DNA of 64,000 nucleotides from F-183 sp964627455 (GTDB lineage: Bacteria > Acidobacteriota > Terriglobia > Bryobacterales > Bryobacteraceae): assembly GCA_964627455.1 (NCBI GenBank), contig CAZVKC010000014.1, positions 1 through 64,000 of the forward strand, in the 5' to 3' direction. A model generated the notes under the pieces. It did no database searches. It was not told the origin of the DNA and worked only from the letters and a program-made list of their open reading frames with translations. This document shows positions 42,188 to 51,726 of the stretch, one piece after another. Numbering within the stretch: position 1 is the first letter of the stretch; the number at the start of each line of letters is the position of its first letter. Made by a program: the position numbers and the translations under genes.

Positions 42188-43144
42188 TTACTTAAGTAAA
42201 ATAAGATACATATCTATTGCCCTCTGGCGGTCGAGGTCCAGCATGACCTGGGTCTTCGAGGTCCCGCTCCCGGCTACCCGGGTCCGCCCATACTCCGGAC
42301 CGAACTTCGTTTCCACTTCGAGGTGCTGCAATTCGGACTTCGTCACCAGCGACGGGTCGATCAGATACGCCGCCGCCAGTTCATCCCACAGGTAGCCCTT
42401 GGCGTCCGGCTTCTTCAAGAACGCCGGATACTCGTAGCCGAAGGACTCCTTATATAACTTGTTGTGCGGGTACGCTCCGGCGGCGATGATGTCGAACTCC
42501 TTCTTGCCGTATTCGGCGCGATTGCAGATATCGAGTCCAAAGAGGATTTTCTCTGCGACCGGCGCGCGCAGCACCGCGTTCGCGGCTTCGGGATCGAACC
42601 AGAAATTGAACTCCGCGGCCTTCGTCGCGTTGCCCGGAACATAGACGTTGCCGCCCATGATCACCAACCTCTTGATACGCGACACGATCGACGGCTTCTT
42701 CTCGAGCATCCGCGCGATGTTCGTCAGCGGACCAATCGCCAGCACTGTCATCGGTTCCTGCTCGAGCTTGCTGATGAGAAAGTCGACCGCCGTCTCAACT
42801 TCCGCGCGAGGACGCTTGCGGTCGAACGCGCCGCCGAACTCGAGTGGACGCTCCTTCTGCGCCATCTCCGCCGTATGCACCAGCGGTTGCTGTGCGCCCA
42901 GATGAATCGGGACCTTCTTCTCGCCCAGCATTTGCAGGGTCGCGCGCGCGTTGCGCAATCCTTCGTTCGCCCACACGTTGCCCGCCACCACGGTCACGCC
43001 CTCAATGCGGAACTTCTTCGTACGGGAGATCATCGCGATCGCCACGTTGTCGTCCGTGAAGCGCGCGGGGTCGCAATCGATAAGCAACGGCTCTTTGGCT
43101 TGGACTTGCAGCGAGGCGGTGAGCAACACCGTCGTGAGGAGCAT
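42188..43144 (-). CDS. Inosine/uridine-preferring nucleoside hydrolase-like protein, exported
   Basis: The 318-residue protein has a short signal peptide (MLLTTVLLTASLQVQA). It belongs to the nucleoside hydrolase family that splits N-glycosidic bonds of ribonucleosides. The calcium-binding N-terminal motif is LLIDCDPARFTDDNVAIAM; the family's usual form is DTDPGxDDA, so two to three extra residues are present. VVAGNVWANEGLRNARATLQ, TVLAIGPLTNIARMLEKKP, RLVIMGGNVYVPGN and EFNFWFDPEAANAVL are typical. It lies ten bases after the stop of the metalloprotease-like gene. Confidence 0.88.
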   Translation of the reverse strand: MLLTTVLLTASLQVQAKEPLLIDCDPARFTDDNVAIAMISRTKKFRIEGVTVVAGNVWANEGLRNARATLQMLGEKKVPIHLGAQQPLVHTAEMAQKERPLEFGGAFDRKRPRAEVETAVDFLISKLEQEPMTVLAIGPLTNIARMLEKKPSIVSRIKRLVIMGGNVYVPGNATKAAEFNFWFDPEAANAVLRAPVAEKILFGLDICNRAEYGKKEFDIIAAGAYPHNKLYKESFGYEYPAFLKKPDAKGYLWDELAAAYLIDPSLVTKSELQHLEVETKFGPEYGRTRVAGSGTSKTQVMLDLDRQRAIDMYLILLK

Positions 43145-43154
43145 CCTTTTATTA

Positions 43155-43742
43155 TCAGATTCGAACGATGCGATCCGGAAACGTCGCGTCGAACCAATGC
43201 CGCCGGCCCTCGCGCCAGCGCGCCGCCAGCGTGAATTCATCGTGCTTGCGAATCGATCCATAGCGCCACGCGCCCGTATCGCAGAAGCTTTCGCACAGGT
43301 ACTCGCGATAGCGCCGCATGCTGCCGTCGCGCGCCCCGGACTTCCGCCATTCCGCGGACCAGCCCAGTTCCCCGCGCGCATGCCGCTGCAGTTCCGCCGC
43401 AATCAACTGCGCGTAGCTTTCGCGTTGCGCATTCGACAGCCGGATCCAGGCAAAGTGAAACAGTTCGTGTAAAAGGATGCGCGTCAGTTCCCGATGTTGC
43501 AAGGCCGAATCGAGAATGATCTGCCGCTTGCGCAGGAAGGATGCGGCGTGAACCGGCTGGCCTGTTTCGGGAGTCTCGCTCAGCAGCCGTCCGCGATGTG
43601 CGGTCAACTCCGGGCGGAACTCAATCGAAACAGGCCTTCCGAAAAACTGGCAGGAAACCTGGCGGGGATTTAGGGCTTGCGCGTGAAGAATTCGGGCTTC
43701 TCGATCTTCACAACCATGCTCTTCTGCAGATTCTGGAACCAC
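43155..43742 (-). CDS. Metalloprotease-like protein with HELFH motif
   Basis: A 195-residue frame. The clearest motif is ELTRILLHELFHFAWIRLS, an HExxH zinc-site helix, with a conserved-looking C-terminal part (EYLCESFCDTGAWRYG) whose Glu could be a third ligand. RQVSCQFFGRPVSIEFRPEL may be the true beginning of the folded part. The only early start is GTG 43742, which makes the gene overlap the parvulin gene by 73 bases, so the start is uncertain. It forms an operon with the parvulin upstream and nucleoside hydrolase downstream. Family unknown. Confidence 0.6.
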   Translation of the reverse strand: MVPESAEEHGCEDREARILHAQALNPRQVSCQFFGRPVSIEFRPELTAHRGRLLSETPETGQPVHAASFLRKRQIILDSALQHRELTRILLHELFHFAWIRLSNAQRESYAQLIAAELQRHARGELGWSAEWRKSGARDGSMRRYREYLCESFCDTGAWRYGSIRKHDEFTLAARWREGRRHWFDATFPDRIVRI

Positions 43743-44599
43743 GCCTGGAACTTCTCCTGCTTCAACTGCTGGAAGATCTGATCGCGAACTTCGGCATACG
43801 GCTGCGCGCCCTTCTCGGTGCGCTTGAGGATATAGAAGCCGTTGGCCTGACGCACGGGTTCGCTCACGCCGTTGACGTCGAGCTTGAACACCGCGTCCTT
43901 GATCGCAGCCGGGAAGTTGTCGCCCCTGCGGATGGTCGCGTACACGCCGCCCTTGGCTGCCGAGTCCTTATCGTCCGAATTCTCCTTGGCGAGCTTCGCG
44001 AAATCCGCGCCGCCCTTCAACTCGGCCGCGAGTTTCTCCGCCTTGGCTTTCGCCTCGGTCTCGCTGAGCGGCTTCTTCGCCTTGGGATCCTGCGACGGCG
44101 CAGGGCTGTTCGAGAAGGAGATGTAGATCACGCTGAGCGCGGCGGTCTCGTACTTGTCTTTCGACTTCTCATAGAACGCTTCCTGCTCGGCCGGCGTGAC
44201 CACGACATTGTTGTTCTGTTCCTGGATCGCGACGTTGGCAAGATACTGACGGCGCAGCGCATCGAGAGCTTCCTTGTGCGGCGACTGCTGATCGAGCTTC
44301 TTCGCAGCGGCTTCATCGGAAAGCTGGCGGATCAGGAACAACTGGTTCATCGCCATCTGCGGATTCTGGGCCAGGCCCTGGCGCGCTTGCGGCGGGAGTC
44401 CGCCGAGCATTTCGTTGAGTTCGGCGGCGGTGACAGCCTTACCGTTGACCGTGAGGATCACGGTGCCCGGCGCCAGCTCCGGAGTCTGCGGCATGGCGAT
44501 CTGAGTTGACGACGCGCCGGGGACCGGCGGCTGCGCCTGGGCAAACATCAACAGCGGGCACGCGGCCGCTAGAACAAGCAGGTACAGATTACGTTTCAT
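43670..44599 (-). CDS. Parvulin-type peptidyl-prolyl isomerase (PpiC/SurA-like)
   Basis: The 309-residue exported protein has a signal peptide (MKRNLYLLVLAAACPLLMFA) and a SurA-N-like helical region (VILTVNGKAVTAAELNEMLG, MAMNQLFLIRQLSDEAAAKK). The parvulin domain runs from about residue 140 (LSVIYISFSNSPAP, GGADFAKLAKENSDDKDSAA, KGGVYATIRRGDNFPAAIKD, PVRQANGFYILKRTEKG). It should assist folding of exported proteins in the periplasm. No lipobox is seen. Its 3' end overlaps the start region of the metalloprotease-like frame. Confidence 0.9.
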   Translation of the reverse strand: MKRNLYLLVLAAACPLLMFAQAQPPVPGASSTQIAMPQTPELAPGTVILTVNGKAVTAAELNEMLGGLPPQARQGLAQNPQMAMNQLFLIRQLSDEAAAKKLDQQSPHKEALDALRRQYLANVAIQEQNNNVVVTPAEQEAFYEKSKDKYETAALSVIYISFSNSPAPSQDPKAKKPLSETEAKAKAEKLAAELKGGADFAKLAKENSDDKDSAAKGGVYATIRRGDNFPAAIKDAVFKLDVNGVSEPVRQANGFYILKRTEKGAQPYAEVRDQIFQQLKQEKFQAWFQNLQKSMVVKIEKPEFFTRKP

Positions 44600-44638
44600 T
44601 CGGGATTGTATTGTTTGGGAACAAGTCAATGGTAACAG

Positions 44639-47161
44639 TTAGAGTCGCGGATCCACGGCTTCGCTCTCGAGCGCGAGCACGCCGAACACACACTCATGGA
44701 CGCGTCGAAGCGGCTCCCGTTTCGAAAATCGGGTCAACCCTTCGAGCCCGAGTGCGAACTCTCGCAGGGCGAGTCCACGCTTTGATCCCAGTGAACGGCC
44801 GCGCAGCCGGTCGAGATGCAGCGTGTACTCGGGTCCATAGATGATCCGCAGGTATTCGCGGCCACGGCACTTCACGGCGGGCTGCACGAGTCCTTTCTCG
44901 CCGCCTCGCACGAGGAACTGATTCGGTTTCACCACCATGCCTTCGCCGCCGTGATGTTCCGTCAGTTCGATCCACCAGTTCGTGGCGGCCTCGCACTGCG
45001 CGGCGTCGGTCAACTGCACCACGCGATACTGCGTCTTGCGGAACAGCCCCGAATCCGCGCCGGCGATGCGGTGCAGCGTTTCCATGTGCCACGTATGCGG
45101 CTTGTTCGCGTGCACCGCGCCTTCGGTCGCCAGGATGTGGAAGGGCGCGAGCTTCAAATAGTCCACCGAGTGGACCGGCCAGCAATAGCGCCGGTAGGCC
45201 TCGCGGAACTTCACCGCCGCGTCGAGGCGCGTGCGCGTGTGTTCCAACAGGTGACGTAAATGTTCCGCGCCGCCGTGCTCGAGAAGCTCGACCGCCCGCT
45301 GCAGGCTCGCTTCCGCCGGCGCGCCGGTCGCCGCATATTGATCGCGCAGCAATTCCTGCGCCTTTGCGGACCACGGCATCAACTCGCAATCCAGGCAGAT
45401 CCAATCGGTCTGCAACTCGTTGAGGATGCCGGATGCAACCACCGCCGCGCGGACCCGTTCGAGAAACGCCGCCTCCATCGCGGTGTCGTTAAAGAATGGC
45501 CTGCCGGTGCGCGTGTAGCAGACGCCGAACCGGTCTGGATCCTTCACGCCAAACCGCCGTCGCGCCGATTCCGCGTCTTTCGCCAGCACGACGATCGCGC
45601 GTGAACCCATGTGCTTTTCCTGGCACACGATCTCAGCGACGCCCTGCTTGCGGAAGTACTCGAACGCCTCGTCGGGATGTTCGAGATAACCGTCCCGCTG
45701 CGACGTTTCGCAAGGCGACATCGTTGGAGGCAGGTAGATCAACCACCGTGGATCGACCGCAAAGCGCGACATCACTTCGAGCGCCGGGATCGCGTTCTCT
45801 TCTCGAATTGTCACCGCCGCGCCGGGCAGGATAGGCGTTTCGATCCGCCGCTTGCCGAGGATGTCCGCGATATCGAGCAGGTCGTCCTGTTCCTGTTGTT
45901 CGGTGAACAACGGCGCCTTTGCAAACGGACGCAGTGACGGTGTGTATTCGCGCCGTGCGTCCACCATCACGAGTTCGCGTTCGGGATAGCGCAGCGCAGT
46001 GAGCCGCCCGCCGAAGACACAGCCCGTGTCGATGTTGATCGTGTTGTTCAACCAGTCGGGGCGGGGAACCGGCGTGTGTCCATAGACGACGGTCGCCTTG
46101 CCGCGATATTCGAGCGCCCAGTTGTAGCGCACGGGCAACCCGAATTCATCGGTCTCGCCGGTCGTTTCGCCGTACATGCAGAAATCGCGGATCGCGCCGG
46201 CCGTGCGGCCGTGCATCTCTTCGCGGAGTCCCGCATGTGACACGACGAGCCTGCCGCCGTCGAATACGTAATGACTGACGAGATCTTCGAGGAACTTTCG
46301 AATACCGCTCTTCTCGATGTCCGGCAGCGGCGCGATCTCGTCGATCGACTGCTGCAAACCGTGCGCGATGGTGACCTTTTGCCCCTTGAGCCAGCGCGCG
46401 AGTTTCCAGTCGTGATTGCCGACAACGCAGAACGCATTGCCGCTCGCGACCATGCCGCGCACGAAGCGAATCGTGTCGAGCACGCGTGGACCTCGGTCCA
46501 CGAGGTCGCCCACAAAGATCGCCTTGCGGCCCTGCGGATGCACGCCATCCACGTACCCGAGCTTGCCCATCAACTCGGATAGTTCATCGAAACAGCCGTG
46601 CACGTCGCCGATGATGTCGAACGGTCCCGTCTCATGCCGCTTGTTGCTGAAGACCGGCGTGCGCACGAACTCGACCCCTTCGATCTGGCCGGGATCGAGA
46701 ACATGAACGAAGCGGAACCCTTCGCCCTGCAGGCCACGCAAGCCTCGACGCAGGTTCGCGCACTGCTGGTGAATGACGTGTGTCCCGAAGTTGCGATCCG
46801 CGCGGCCGCGATTGCGCTCGACGCAAGTCTTCTCGGGAACATTCAATACAACCGCGACGGCAAACGCGTAATGCCTGCGTGCGATTTCGACGAGTCTCTG
46901 CCGGTCTGCGGATTGCACGTTGGTCGCGTCGATCACGGTCAGTCGCATCCGGCGCAAACGTGTCGCGAGAATCGAATGCAGTGTCGCGAACGCGTCTTCG
47001 GTTGCCGATTGATCGGTCTCGTCATCCGACACCATGCCGCGAAAGAAATCGGACGACAGGATCTCGGTTGCGCGAAAGTGCTTGCGCGCGAACGTGCTTT
47101 TGCCGGAGCCGGAAGCGCCGACCAGCACCACCAGGCAGAATTCCGGCAGTTCAATGCGCAC
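44639..47161 (-). CDS. pnkp: Bacterial polynucleotide kinase-phosphatase-ligase (Pnkp) of the RNA repair system
   Basis: The 840-residue protein has the three Pnkp modules. The kinase begins LVVLVGASGSGKSTFARKHF with RLTVIDATNVQSADRQRLVE. The calcineurin-like phosphatase has DIIGDVHGCFDELSELMG, FVGDLVDRGPRVLD, VVGNHDWKLARWLKG, VVSHAGLREEMHG and TVVYGHTPVPRPDWL. The C-terminal adenylyltransferase/ligase-like part has the candidate Lys in VCQEKHMGSRAIVVLAKD and GEGMVVKPNQFLVRG. It heals 2',3'-cyclic phosphate and 5'-OH RNA ends. The start GTG 47161 overlaps the end of hen1 by 11 bases; the frame opens further upstream inside hen1, which is not Pnkp-like. Confidence 0.96.
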   Translation of the reverse strand: MRIELPEFCLVVLVGASGSGKSTFARKHFRATEILSSDFFRGMVSDDETDQSATEDAFATLHSILATRLRRMRLTVIDATNVQSADRQRLVEIARRHYAFAVAVVLNVPEKTCVERNRGRADRNFGTHVIHQQCANLRRGLRGLQGEGFRFVHVLDPGQIEGVEFVRTPVFSNKRHETGPFDIIGDVHGCFDELSELMGKLGYVDGVHPQGRKAIFVGDLVDRGPRVLDTIRFVRGMVASGNAFCVVGNHDWKLARWLKGQKVTIAHGLQQSIDEIAPLPDIEKSGIRKFLEDLVSHYVFDGGRLVVSHAGLREEMHGRTAGAIRDFCMYGETTGETDEFGLPVRYNWALEYRGKATVVYGHTPVPRPDWLNNTINIDTGCVFGGRLTALRYPERELVMVDARREYTPSLRPFAKAPLFTEQQEQDDLLDIADILGKRRIETPILPGAAVTIREENAIPALEVMSRFAVDPRWLIYLPPTMSPCETSQRDGYLEHPDEAFEYFRKQGVAEIVCQEKHMGSRAIVVLAKDAESARRRFGVKDPDRFGVCYTRTGRPFFNDTAMEAAFLERVRAAVVASGILNELQTDWICLDCELMPWSAKAQELLRDQYAATGAPAEASLQRAVELLEHGGAEHLRHLLEHTRTRLDAAVKFREAYRRYCWPVHSVDYLKLAPFHILATEGAVHANKPHTWHMETLHRIAGADSGLFRKTQYRVVQLTDAAQCEAATNWWIELTEHHGGEGMVVKPNQFLVRGGEKGLVQPAVKCRGREYLRIIYGPEYTLHLDRLRGRSLGSKRGLALREFALGLEGLTRFSKREPLRRVHECVFGVLALESEAVDPRL

Positions 47162-48551
47162 GAGTGAACACCGCCATCTGGGAAGGGGCTCCCATGGTCT
47201 CGTCAATTGGTCCGAGCGGTTCCACTTGGACCTCGTATCCGTTGTTGCCCGCCACCGCACGGCACCAGGCGTCGAACTCGGCGCGCGTCCATTCGAAACG
47301 ATGATCCCCGTGCCGGAACTTACCCTCGGCGAGCATCGGGAACTTTGCGTTGTACTCGCGATTCGGCGTCGTGATCACGACAAAGCGCGGTCGCGCGAAG
47401 CGAAATACGACGCCTTCGAGCGCGGCGAGACGCGGTGGATCCAAATGCTCGATCACTTCGACGAGCGCCATCGCGTCGTAGCCGTTGAGCCGCGAATCGC
47501 GATAGGTGAGCGAGCCCAACAGCAGTTTTACTCGATCGCGCTGGTTGGCCGGCGCGCGGTCCAGCTTGAGGCGTTGCGATGCGATCTCCAGCGCCGCGTG
47601 CGCGACATCCACCCCGACGATTTCCAGGAACTGCGGATGTTCGAGCAATCGCGCGAGCAGCTTGCCGGAGCCGCATCCGAAATCGATGACGCGCTTCGCG
47701 CCGAGGCGCAGGAGCGTTGTCGCCACCACATCGAGCCGTTGTTCATGCAGGCGCAGCGGCTTCTCGATCACCTCTTCCTGCACGCCCGCGTCTTCGCGCT
47801 TCTCTTCGCTTGCTTCGATATCCGGCGCTTCTTCCGACAGCAGTTGCTGCATGGCCGAATCGACCAGCATCCTCCGGCGCTGCAGATAACGCTTGACGAT
47901 GAACTCGCGTTCGGGATGCTTTGAAAGCCAGCCTTCGCCGTGGCGCATCAGCTTGTCGACCTCGTCCTCACCGATGTAGTAGTGCTTCTGCTCGTCGAGC
48001 ACCGGCAGCAGGACATACAAATGCGTGAGCGCGTCGTGCACCGTCACCTGATGCGTCAGCCGGACCTCGAAGTAGCGGCTCGCGCCCCAATCAGGCGAGT
48101 CGAGCGGGAGCGGCGTCGCATCGACGGCATAGCCAAGGGGCTCGAAGACCCGCCGCAGGACGTCGATGTTCGCCTCGCGGATCTTCACCGCGCACAGCGT
48201 GACTTCGAGCGGCAGAGGGATGTTCACCAGTTCCGGGCGATCCTTCGAGCGGCCCGCCATCGCCGTGCCGAACAGCGAGCGAATCGCGACGCTGAGGAAT
48301 GACGAGCAGACATACGGACGGTCGTTCACATATTGATCGAGGGTGTGTGCCGCGCGGCCGCGTACAAGCCCGATGGCGTCGACCTCCACTTGCACGGCCG
48401 CGGTGCAGCGGGAATCGGTCGCTTCGGGATAGAAGACGCGCGCCGTGCCGAACGGGAGTTCCGCCTCGTGGACCCGCGCGGGATTCTTGTGCAGCAGGTA
48501 GCCGAGGTCCGTCGCGGCGGGGCTATGCGTGGATGTGATGGTCAGCAACAC
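47151..48551 (-). CDS. hen1: 3'-terminal RNA ribose 2'-O-methyltransferase Hen1
   Basis: The 466-residue protein begins LLTITSTHSPAATDLGYLL, the characteristic bacterial Hen1 opening. The N-terminal domain (about 1-240) activates Pnkp ligase in the known system. The C-terminal methyltransferase has VIDFGCGSGKLLARLLEHP for SAM, the metal-site motif ALVEVIEHLDPPRLAALEG and FRHGDHRFEWTRAEFDAW with the two metal-binding His. It methylates the 2'-OH at the 3' end of RNA before ligation, marking repaired RNA against re-cleavage. GTG 48551 is the start. It is the first gene of the two-gene repair operon with pnkp. Confidence 0.96.
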   Translation of the reverse strand: MLLTITSTHSPAATDLGYLLHKNPARVHEAELPFGTARVFYPEATDSRCTAAVQVEVDAIGLVRGRAAHTLDQYVNDRPYVCSSFLSVAIRSLFGTAMAGRSKDRPELVNIPLPLEVTLCAVKIREANIDVLRRVFEPLGYAVDATPLPLDSPDWGASRYFEVRLTHQVTVHDALTHLYVLLPVLDEQKHYYIGEDEVDKLMRHGEGWLSKHPEREFIVKRYLQRRRMLVDSAMQQLLSEEAPDIEASEEKREDAGVQEEVIEKPLRLHEQRLDVVATTLLRLGAKRVIDFGCGSGKLLARLLEHPQFLEIVGVDVAHAALEIASQRLKLDRAPANQRDRVKLLLGSLTYRDSRLNGYDAMALVEVIEHLDPPRLAALEGVVFRFARPRFVVITTPNREYNAKFPMLAEGKFRHGDHRFEWTRAEFDAWCRAVAGNNGYEVQVEPLGPIDETMGAPSQMAVFTRAH

Positions 48552-48619
48552 GTCTCACTTCATTTTTTGCATAGACCGTGACGGTTTTCGCGGTCCTGTT
48601 GCGCCTTGGTTTGGAGGAA

Positions 48620-50116
48620 ATGAAATCCACGAATATGAAACTCATTCACGCAACCGGATGTCTGGCCTTGCTGGCGTCCATGTCCGCATTCGCGGTGGAA
48701 GGCATTACGTGCGAAGTCGCCATTCTCGGCGGCGGACCGGGCGGCCTGCACACGGCTTATCGTTTGGCGCCGCAACTCGGCTCGCGCTTGTGTTTGTTTG
48801 AAAAGGAAAACCGGCTCGGGGGCCGCATTTACGACGTTTCGCGGACCCCCAATGGTCCGGTGTTTGGACTTGGCGCTTTGCGCATCATGGAAAACCAGCC
48901 CGTGATGTTCGCGCTCGCCGACGAACTCGGCGTCAAGTATGTCGCCGCGCCGTTTGAGGACGATCTCATCAACGCCCGCGGTACGCGCGCTTTCGATTCC
49001 GAATCGATGCGGATTGAAGCGTATCCGAAGGTGAAACTCGACGAGTCCGCGCTGTGGGACAAGATTCGCTTCAGCCCGGAGCGCGCCAATGTTGACAAGT
49101 ATCCCGATTTCCGCTCCTATGTTCGCGCGGTGCTTGGACCCGAAGAGTATCAGTTCATGGCGGACATCTTCCGCTTCCGCGGCGACTTCACGTATCCGTT
49201 GAGCGCGCGCGGCTACCTGGACTTCCTCGATGAAGACTGGGACGTCTGCTGCACGCCGAGCTATCCGGTGGGCGGCATGTCGGAGTTCATTCGCCGTATG
49301 GAAGCTCGCGTCCGCGCTGCCGGCGTCCGTATCTTCACGGGTGAGCCAGTGCGTACGATCGACGGTGGCAACCCGACCTACCGGATTGCGACGCCCGGCT
49401 ACAACGCGACGGCTTCGCGCCTCGTGATCGCGATCGACGCGGTGGCCTTCAAGAAGGTCGGCGGCGAAGTCGCGGCGAAGATCCAGATGCAGCAGCAGTT
49501 CCAGGACCTCATCGGCATCAAGGTCGCGACGGTCAATCAGTGGTGGCCCAAGGCCTGGTGGAAGGACGCGATCCCCGGCAAGAACACGCATCGCGCCTGG
49601 ACGACCGAAAGCTGCATCAACTTCATCGAGATCCCGACCGCCGACTACGCAGCCGATCAACTGGTGACCCGCAGTGTGTACGACGACTCGCTCACCTGCA
49701 CGGCATTCTGGGAAAACCTCGCCGAGCGCGGCGGCACGGATGCAGTCGAAGCGGAGATCGCTCGCGGACTCGAGCACTTGTTCCCCGGCGCCAGCATTCC
49801 GAAGCCGCTCAAGACGCAAGTGCAGATCTGGCCCGCGGGCTGGTACTGGCTGAAGGCTGGTTCGAAATACACCAATGCGCAGATCGCTTCCTGGGCGATT
49901 CAGCCGCTGCCCGGCGAACGGATCTCGATGGTCGGCGAAGCGTACAATCCGCAGCGCTCGACCTGGACTGATGGCGCGATCAAGTCGTCGATCAACACAC
50001 TCAATGCTGTATTCGGGCTGAAACTCGAAGGCCAGACCGCCGGCGTCACTCCGGCCGAGGCGTTCGACGCCGTTCCCGTGCGGACGATGAACCGCCGCGC
50101 CACGATGAACAAGTAA
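48620..50116 (+). CDS. FAD-dependent amine oxidase-like protein, exported
   Basis: The 498-residue protein has a signal peptide-like start (MKLIHATGCLALLASMSAFA after five residues). The FAD-binding site is CEVAILGGGPGGLHTAYRLA with FEKENRLGGRIYDV, the GGRI signature of the monoamine-oxidase superfamily. WAIQPLPGERISMVGEAYNP near the end is the second FAD-contact region. The substrate is unknown. GGAGG lies close to the ATG at 48620 and 17 bases before another ATG at 48635, so the start is uncertain by five codons. It diverges from hen1 over a short spacer of about 70 bases. Confidence 0.85.
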   Translation: MKSTNMKLIHATGCLALLASMSAFAVEGITCEVAILGGGPGGLHTAYRLAPQLGSRLCLFEKENRLGGRIYDVSRTPNGPVFGLGALRIMENQPVMFALADELGVKYVAAPFEDDLINARGTRAFDSESMRIEAYPKVKLDESALWDKIRFSPERANVDKYPDFRSYVRAVLGPEEYQFMADIFRFRGDFTYPLSARGYLDFLDEDWDVCCTPSYPVGGMSEFIRRMEARVRAAGVRIFTGEPVRTIDGGNPTYRIATPGYNATASRLVIAIDAVAFKKVGGEVAAKIQMQQQFQDLIGIKVATVNQWWPKAWWKDAIPGKNTHRAWTTESCINFIEIPTADYAADQLVTRSVYDDSLTCTAFWENLAERGGTDAVEAEIARGLEHLFPGASIPKPLKTQVQIWPAGWYWLKAGSKYTNAQIASWAIQPLPGERISMVGEAYNPQRSTWTDGAIKSSINTLNAVFGLKLEGQTAGVTPAEAFDAVPVRTMNRRATMNK

Positions 50117-50188
50117 CGCACAACGAACTTCGTCAGTAGTAAGCAGTAGTTGCCCGGCGGCGGTCTCCGCTGACAAGATGGTTACGGC

Positions 50189-51586
50189 ATGGAACTCACC
50201 CGCCGGCACTTTCTTGCTTCCGCGACGGCCGCCGCCGCTTTTTCGTCTTCCTCTCTTTCCGCTGCCGGGAAGGCTCCGAATGTAGTGGTCATCTTCCTGG
50301 ATGATTCCGGCTGGTCGGACTTCCATCCGTTCGGTGATCCGCCGTATCCGACTCCAAATGTCCAGCGGCTGGCCAGCGAGGGCTGCCGGTACACCAACTT
50401 CTATGTGCCGCAGGCGATTTGTTCGGCGTCCCGCGCGGCGCTGCTATCCGGCTGCTTCCCGTGCCGGACCAAGGTCGTTGGCGCGCATGGGCCGAATGAA
50501 CGTGGTTTGGATCCCAAGTACGCCACGATGGGCGAAATGCTGCAGAAGTCCGGCTACCGGACCGCGGTGTTCGGCAAGTGGCATATCGGCGATCAGCCCG
50601 ACACCAGGCCGTGGGCGCGAGGTTTCGACGAGTCGTGCGGGTTGATGTACTCGAACGACATGTGGGAGTTTCATCCCGAGAATCCGAAGTATTGGAGCCG
50701 GTTCCCGCTGCAGTTCTGGGAGAACGGCAAGGTCAAGGTCGACCGGGTAACGCCCGAGCATCAGCCGATGTTGACGACCTGGTACACGGAGCATGCCGTG
50801 GACTTCATCAAGCGCAACACCTCGGAGAAGAAGCCGTTCTTTCTCTACCTGCCGCACTCGATGCCGCACGTGCCGCTGTTCGTGAGCGACAAGTTCAAGG
50901 GCAAGTCCGGCAAGGGGCTGTTTGCGGACGTGCAGATGGAGATCGACTGGTCGGTTGGTGAAGTGATGAAGGCGTTGCGAGACGGCGGGGTCGAAATGGA
51001 CACGATCGTGTTGTTCACGTCCGACAACGGGCCGTGGATCTCGTACGGCAATCATGCGGGACACACGCCGTTCCGCGAGGCGAAGGGTACGAGTTTCGAT
51101 GGCGGGACGCGGTCGGCGTGCATTGTGCGGTATCCCGGAAAGATCAAGGCGGGTTCGGTTTCGGATCGCGCGTGGTGCACCATCGACATCCTGCCGACGA
51201 TTGCGCATCTGACGGGCTCGAAGTTGCCGGACAACCCGATCGACGGGCGCAATGTGTGGGATCTGATCCGGGGCGCGAAGGGCGCGACCAATCCGCACGA
51301 GTATTACGCCTTCTCGACGCGGGACCGCTTCGAGGCGGTGATGACCGGCGACGGGCGCTGGAAGTTGCACCTGCCGCACGAATACCAGAAGCTTGTCACG
51401 GCGGGCATGGACGGGGCGGCAGGCAAGTACGAGCAGCGGCCGATCGAGATGTCGCTCTTTGACCTCGTGGCGGACCGGACAGAGAGTACGAACGTCGCCG
51501 CCAGGTATCCCGAGGTGGCGGCGCGACTGCAGGCGATCGCGGACCGGCACCGGGCAGAGTTCTACCAGGGCGGATCGAAGGGCTGA
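50189..51586 (+). CDS. Sulfatase, Tat-exported
   Basis: The 465-residue protein begins with a Tat signal (MELTRRHFLASATAAAAF). The family marks are NVVVIFLDDSGWSD (metal Asp pair), the activation site AICSASRAALLSG with Cys78 expected to become formylglycine, GYRTAVFGKWHIG (Lys and His), PFFLYLPHSMPHVPL and FTSDNGPW. The signature is C-S-A-S-R instead of the more common C-x-P-S-R, a known minor form. The sulfated substrate is not known. No formylglycine-generating enzyme is next to it. It lies 72 bases after the amine oxidase-like gene. Confidence 0.93.
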   Translation: MELTRRHFLASATAAAAFSSSSLSAAGKAPNVVVIFLDDSGWSDFHPFGDPPYPTPNVQRLASEGCRYTNFYVPQAICSASRAALLSGCFPCRTKVVGAHGPNERGLDPKYATMGEMLQKSGYRTAVFGKWHIGDQPDTRPWARGFDESCGLMYSNDMWEFHPENPKYWSRFPLQFWENGKVKVDRVTPEHQPMLTTWYTEHAVDFIKRNTSEKKPFFLYLPHSMPHVPLFVSDKFKGKSGKGLFADVQMEIDWSVGEVMKALRDGGVEMDTIVLFTSDNGPWISYGNHAGHTPFREAKGTSFDGGTRSACIVRYPGKIKAGSVSDRAWCTIDILPTIAHLTGSKLPDNPIDGRNVWDLIRGAKGATNPHEYYAFSTRDRFEAVMTGDGRWKLHLPHEYQKLVTAGMDGAAGKYEQRPIEMSLFDLVADRTESTNVAARYPEVAARLQAIADRHRAEFYQGGSKG

Positions 51587-51726
51587 GGGGTAGCGCCAGA
51601 CTCCGGCGGTTTACCCGGCGATTACCGGCAAGCGGCTGCAAATACGACGAATCCAGTTTGAAGCGGACAGGGCCGCCTACGCCGCGACGCTCAGCGTCGA
51701 CAACAAGCCGGTGAGGTATTCCACGG

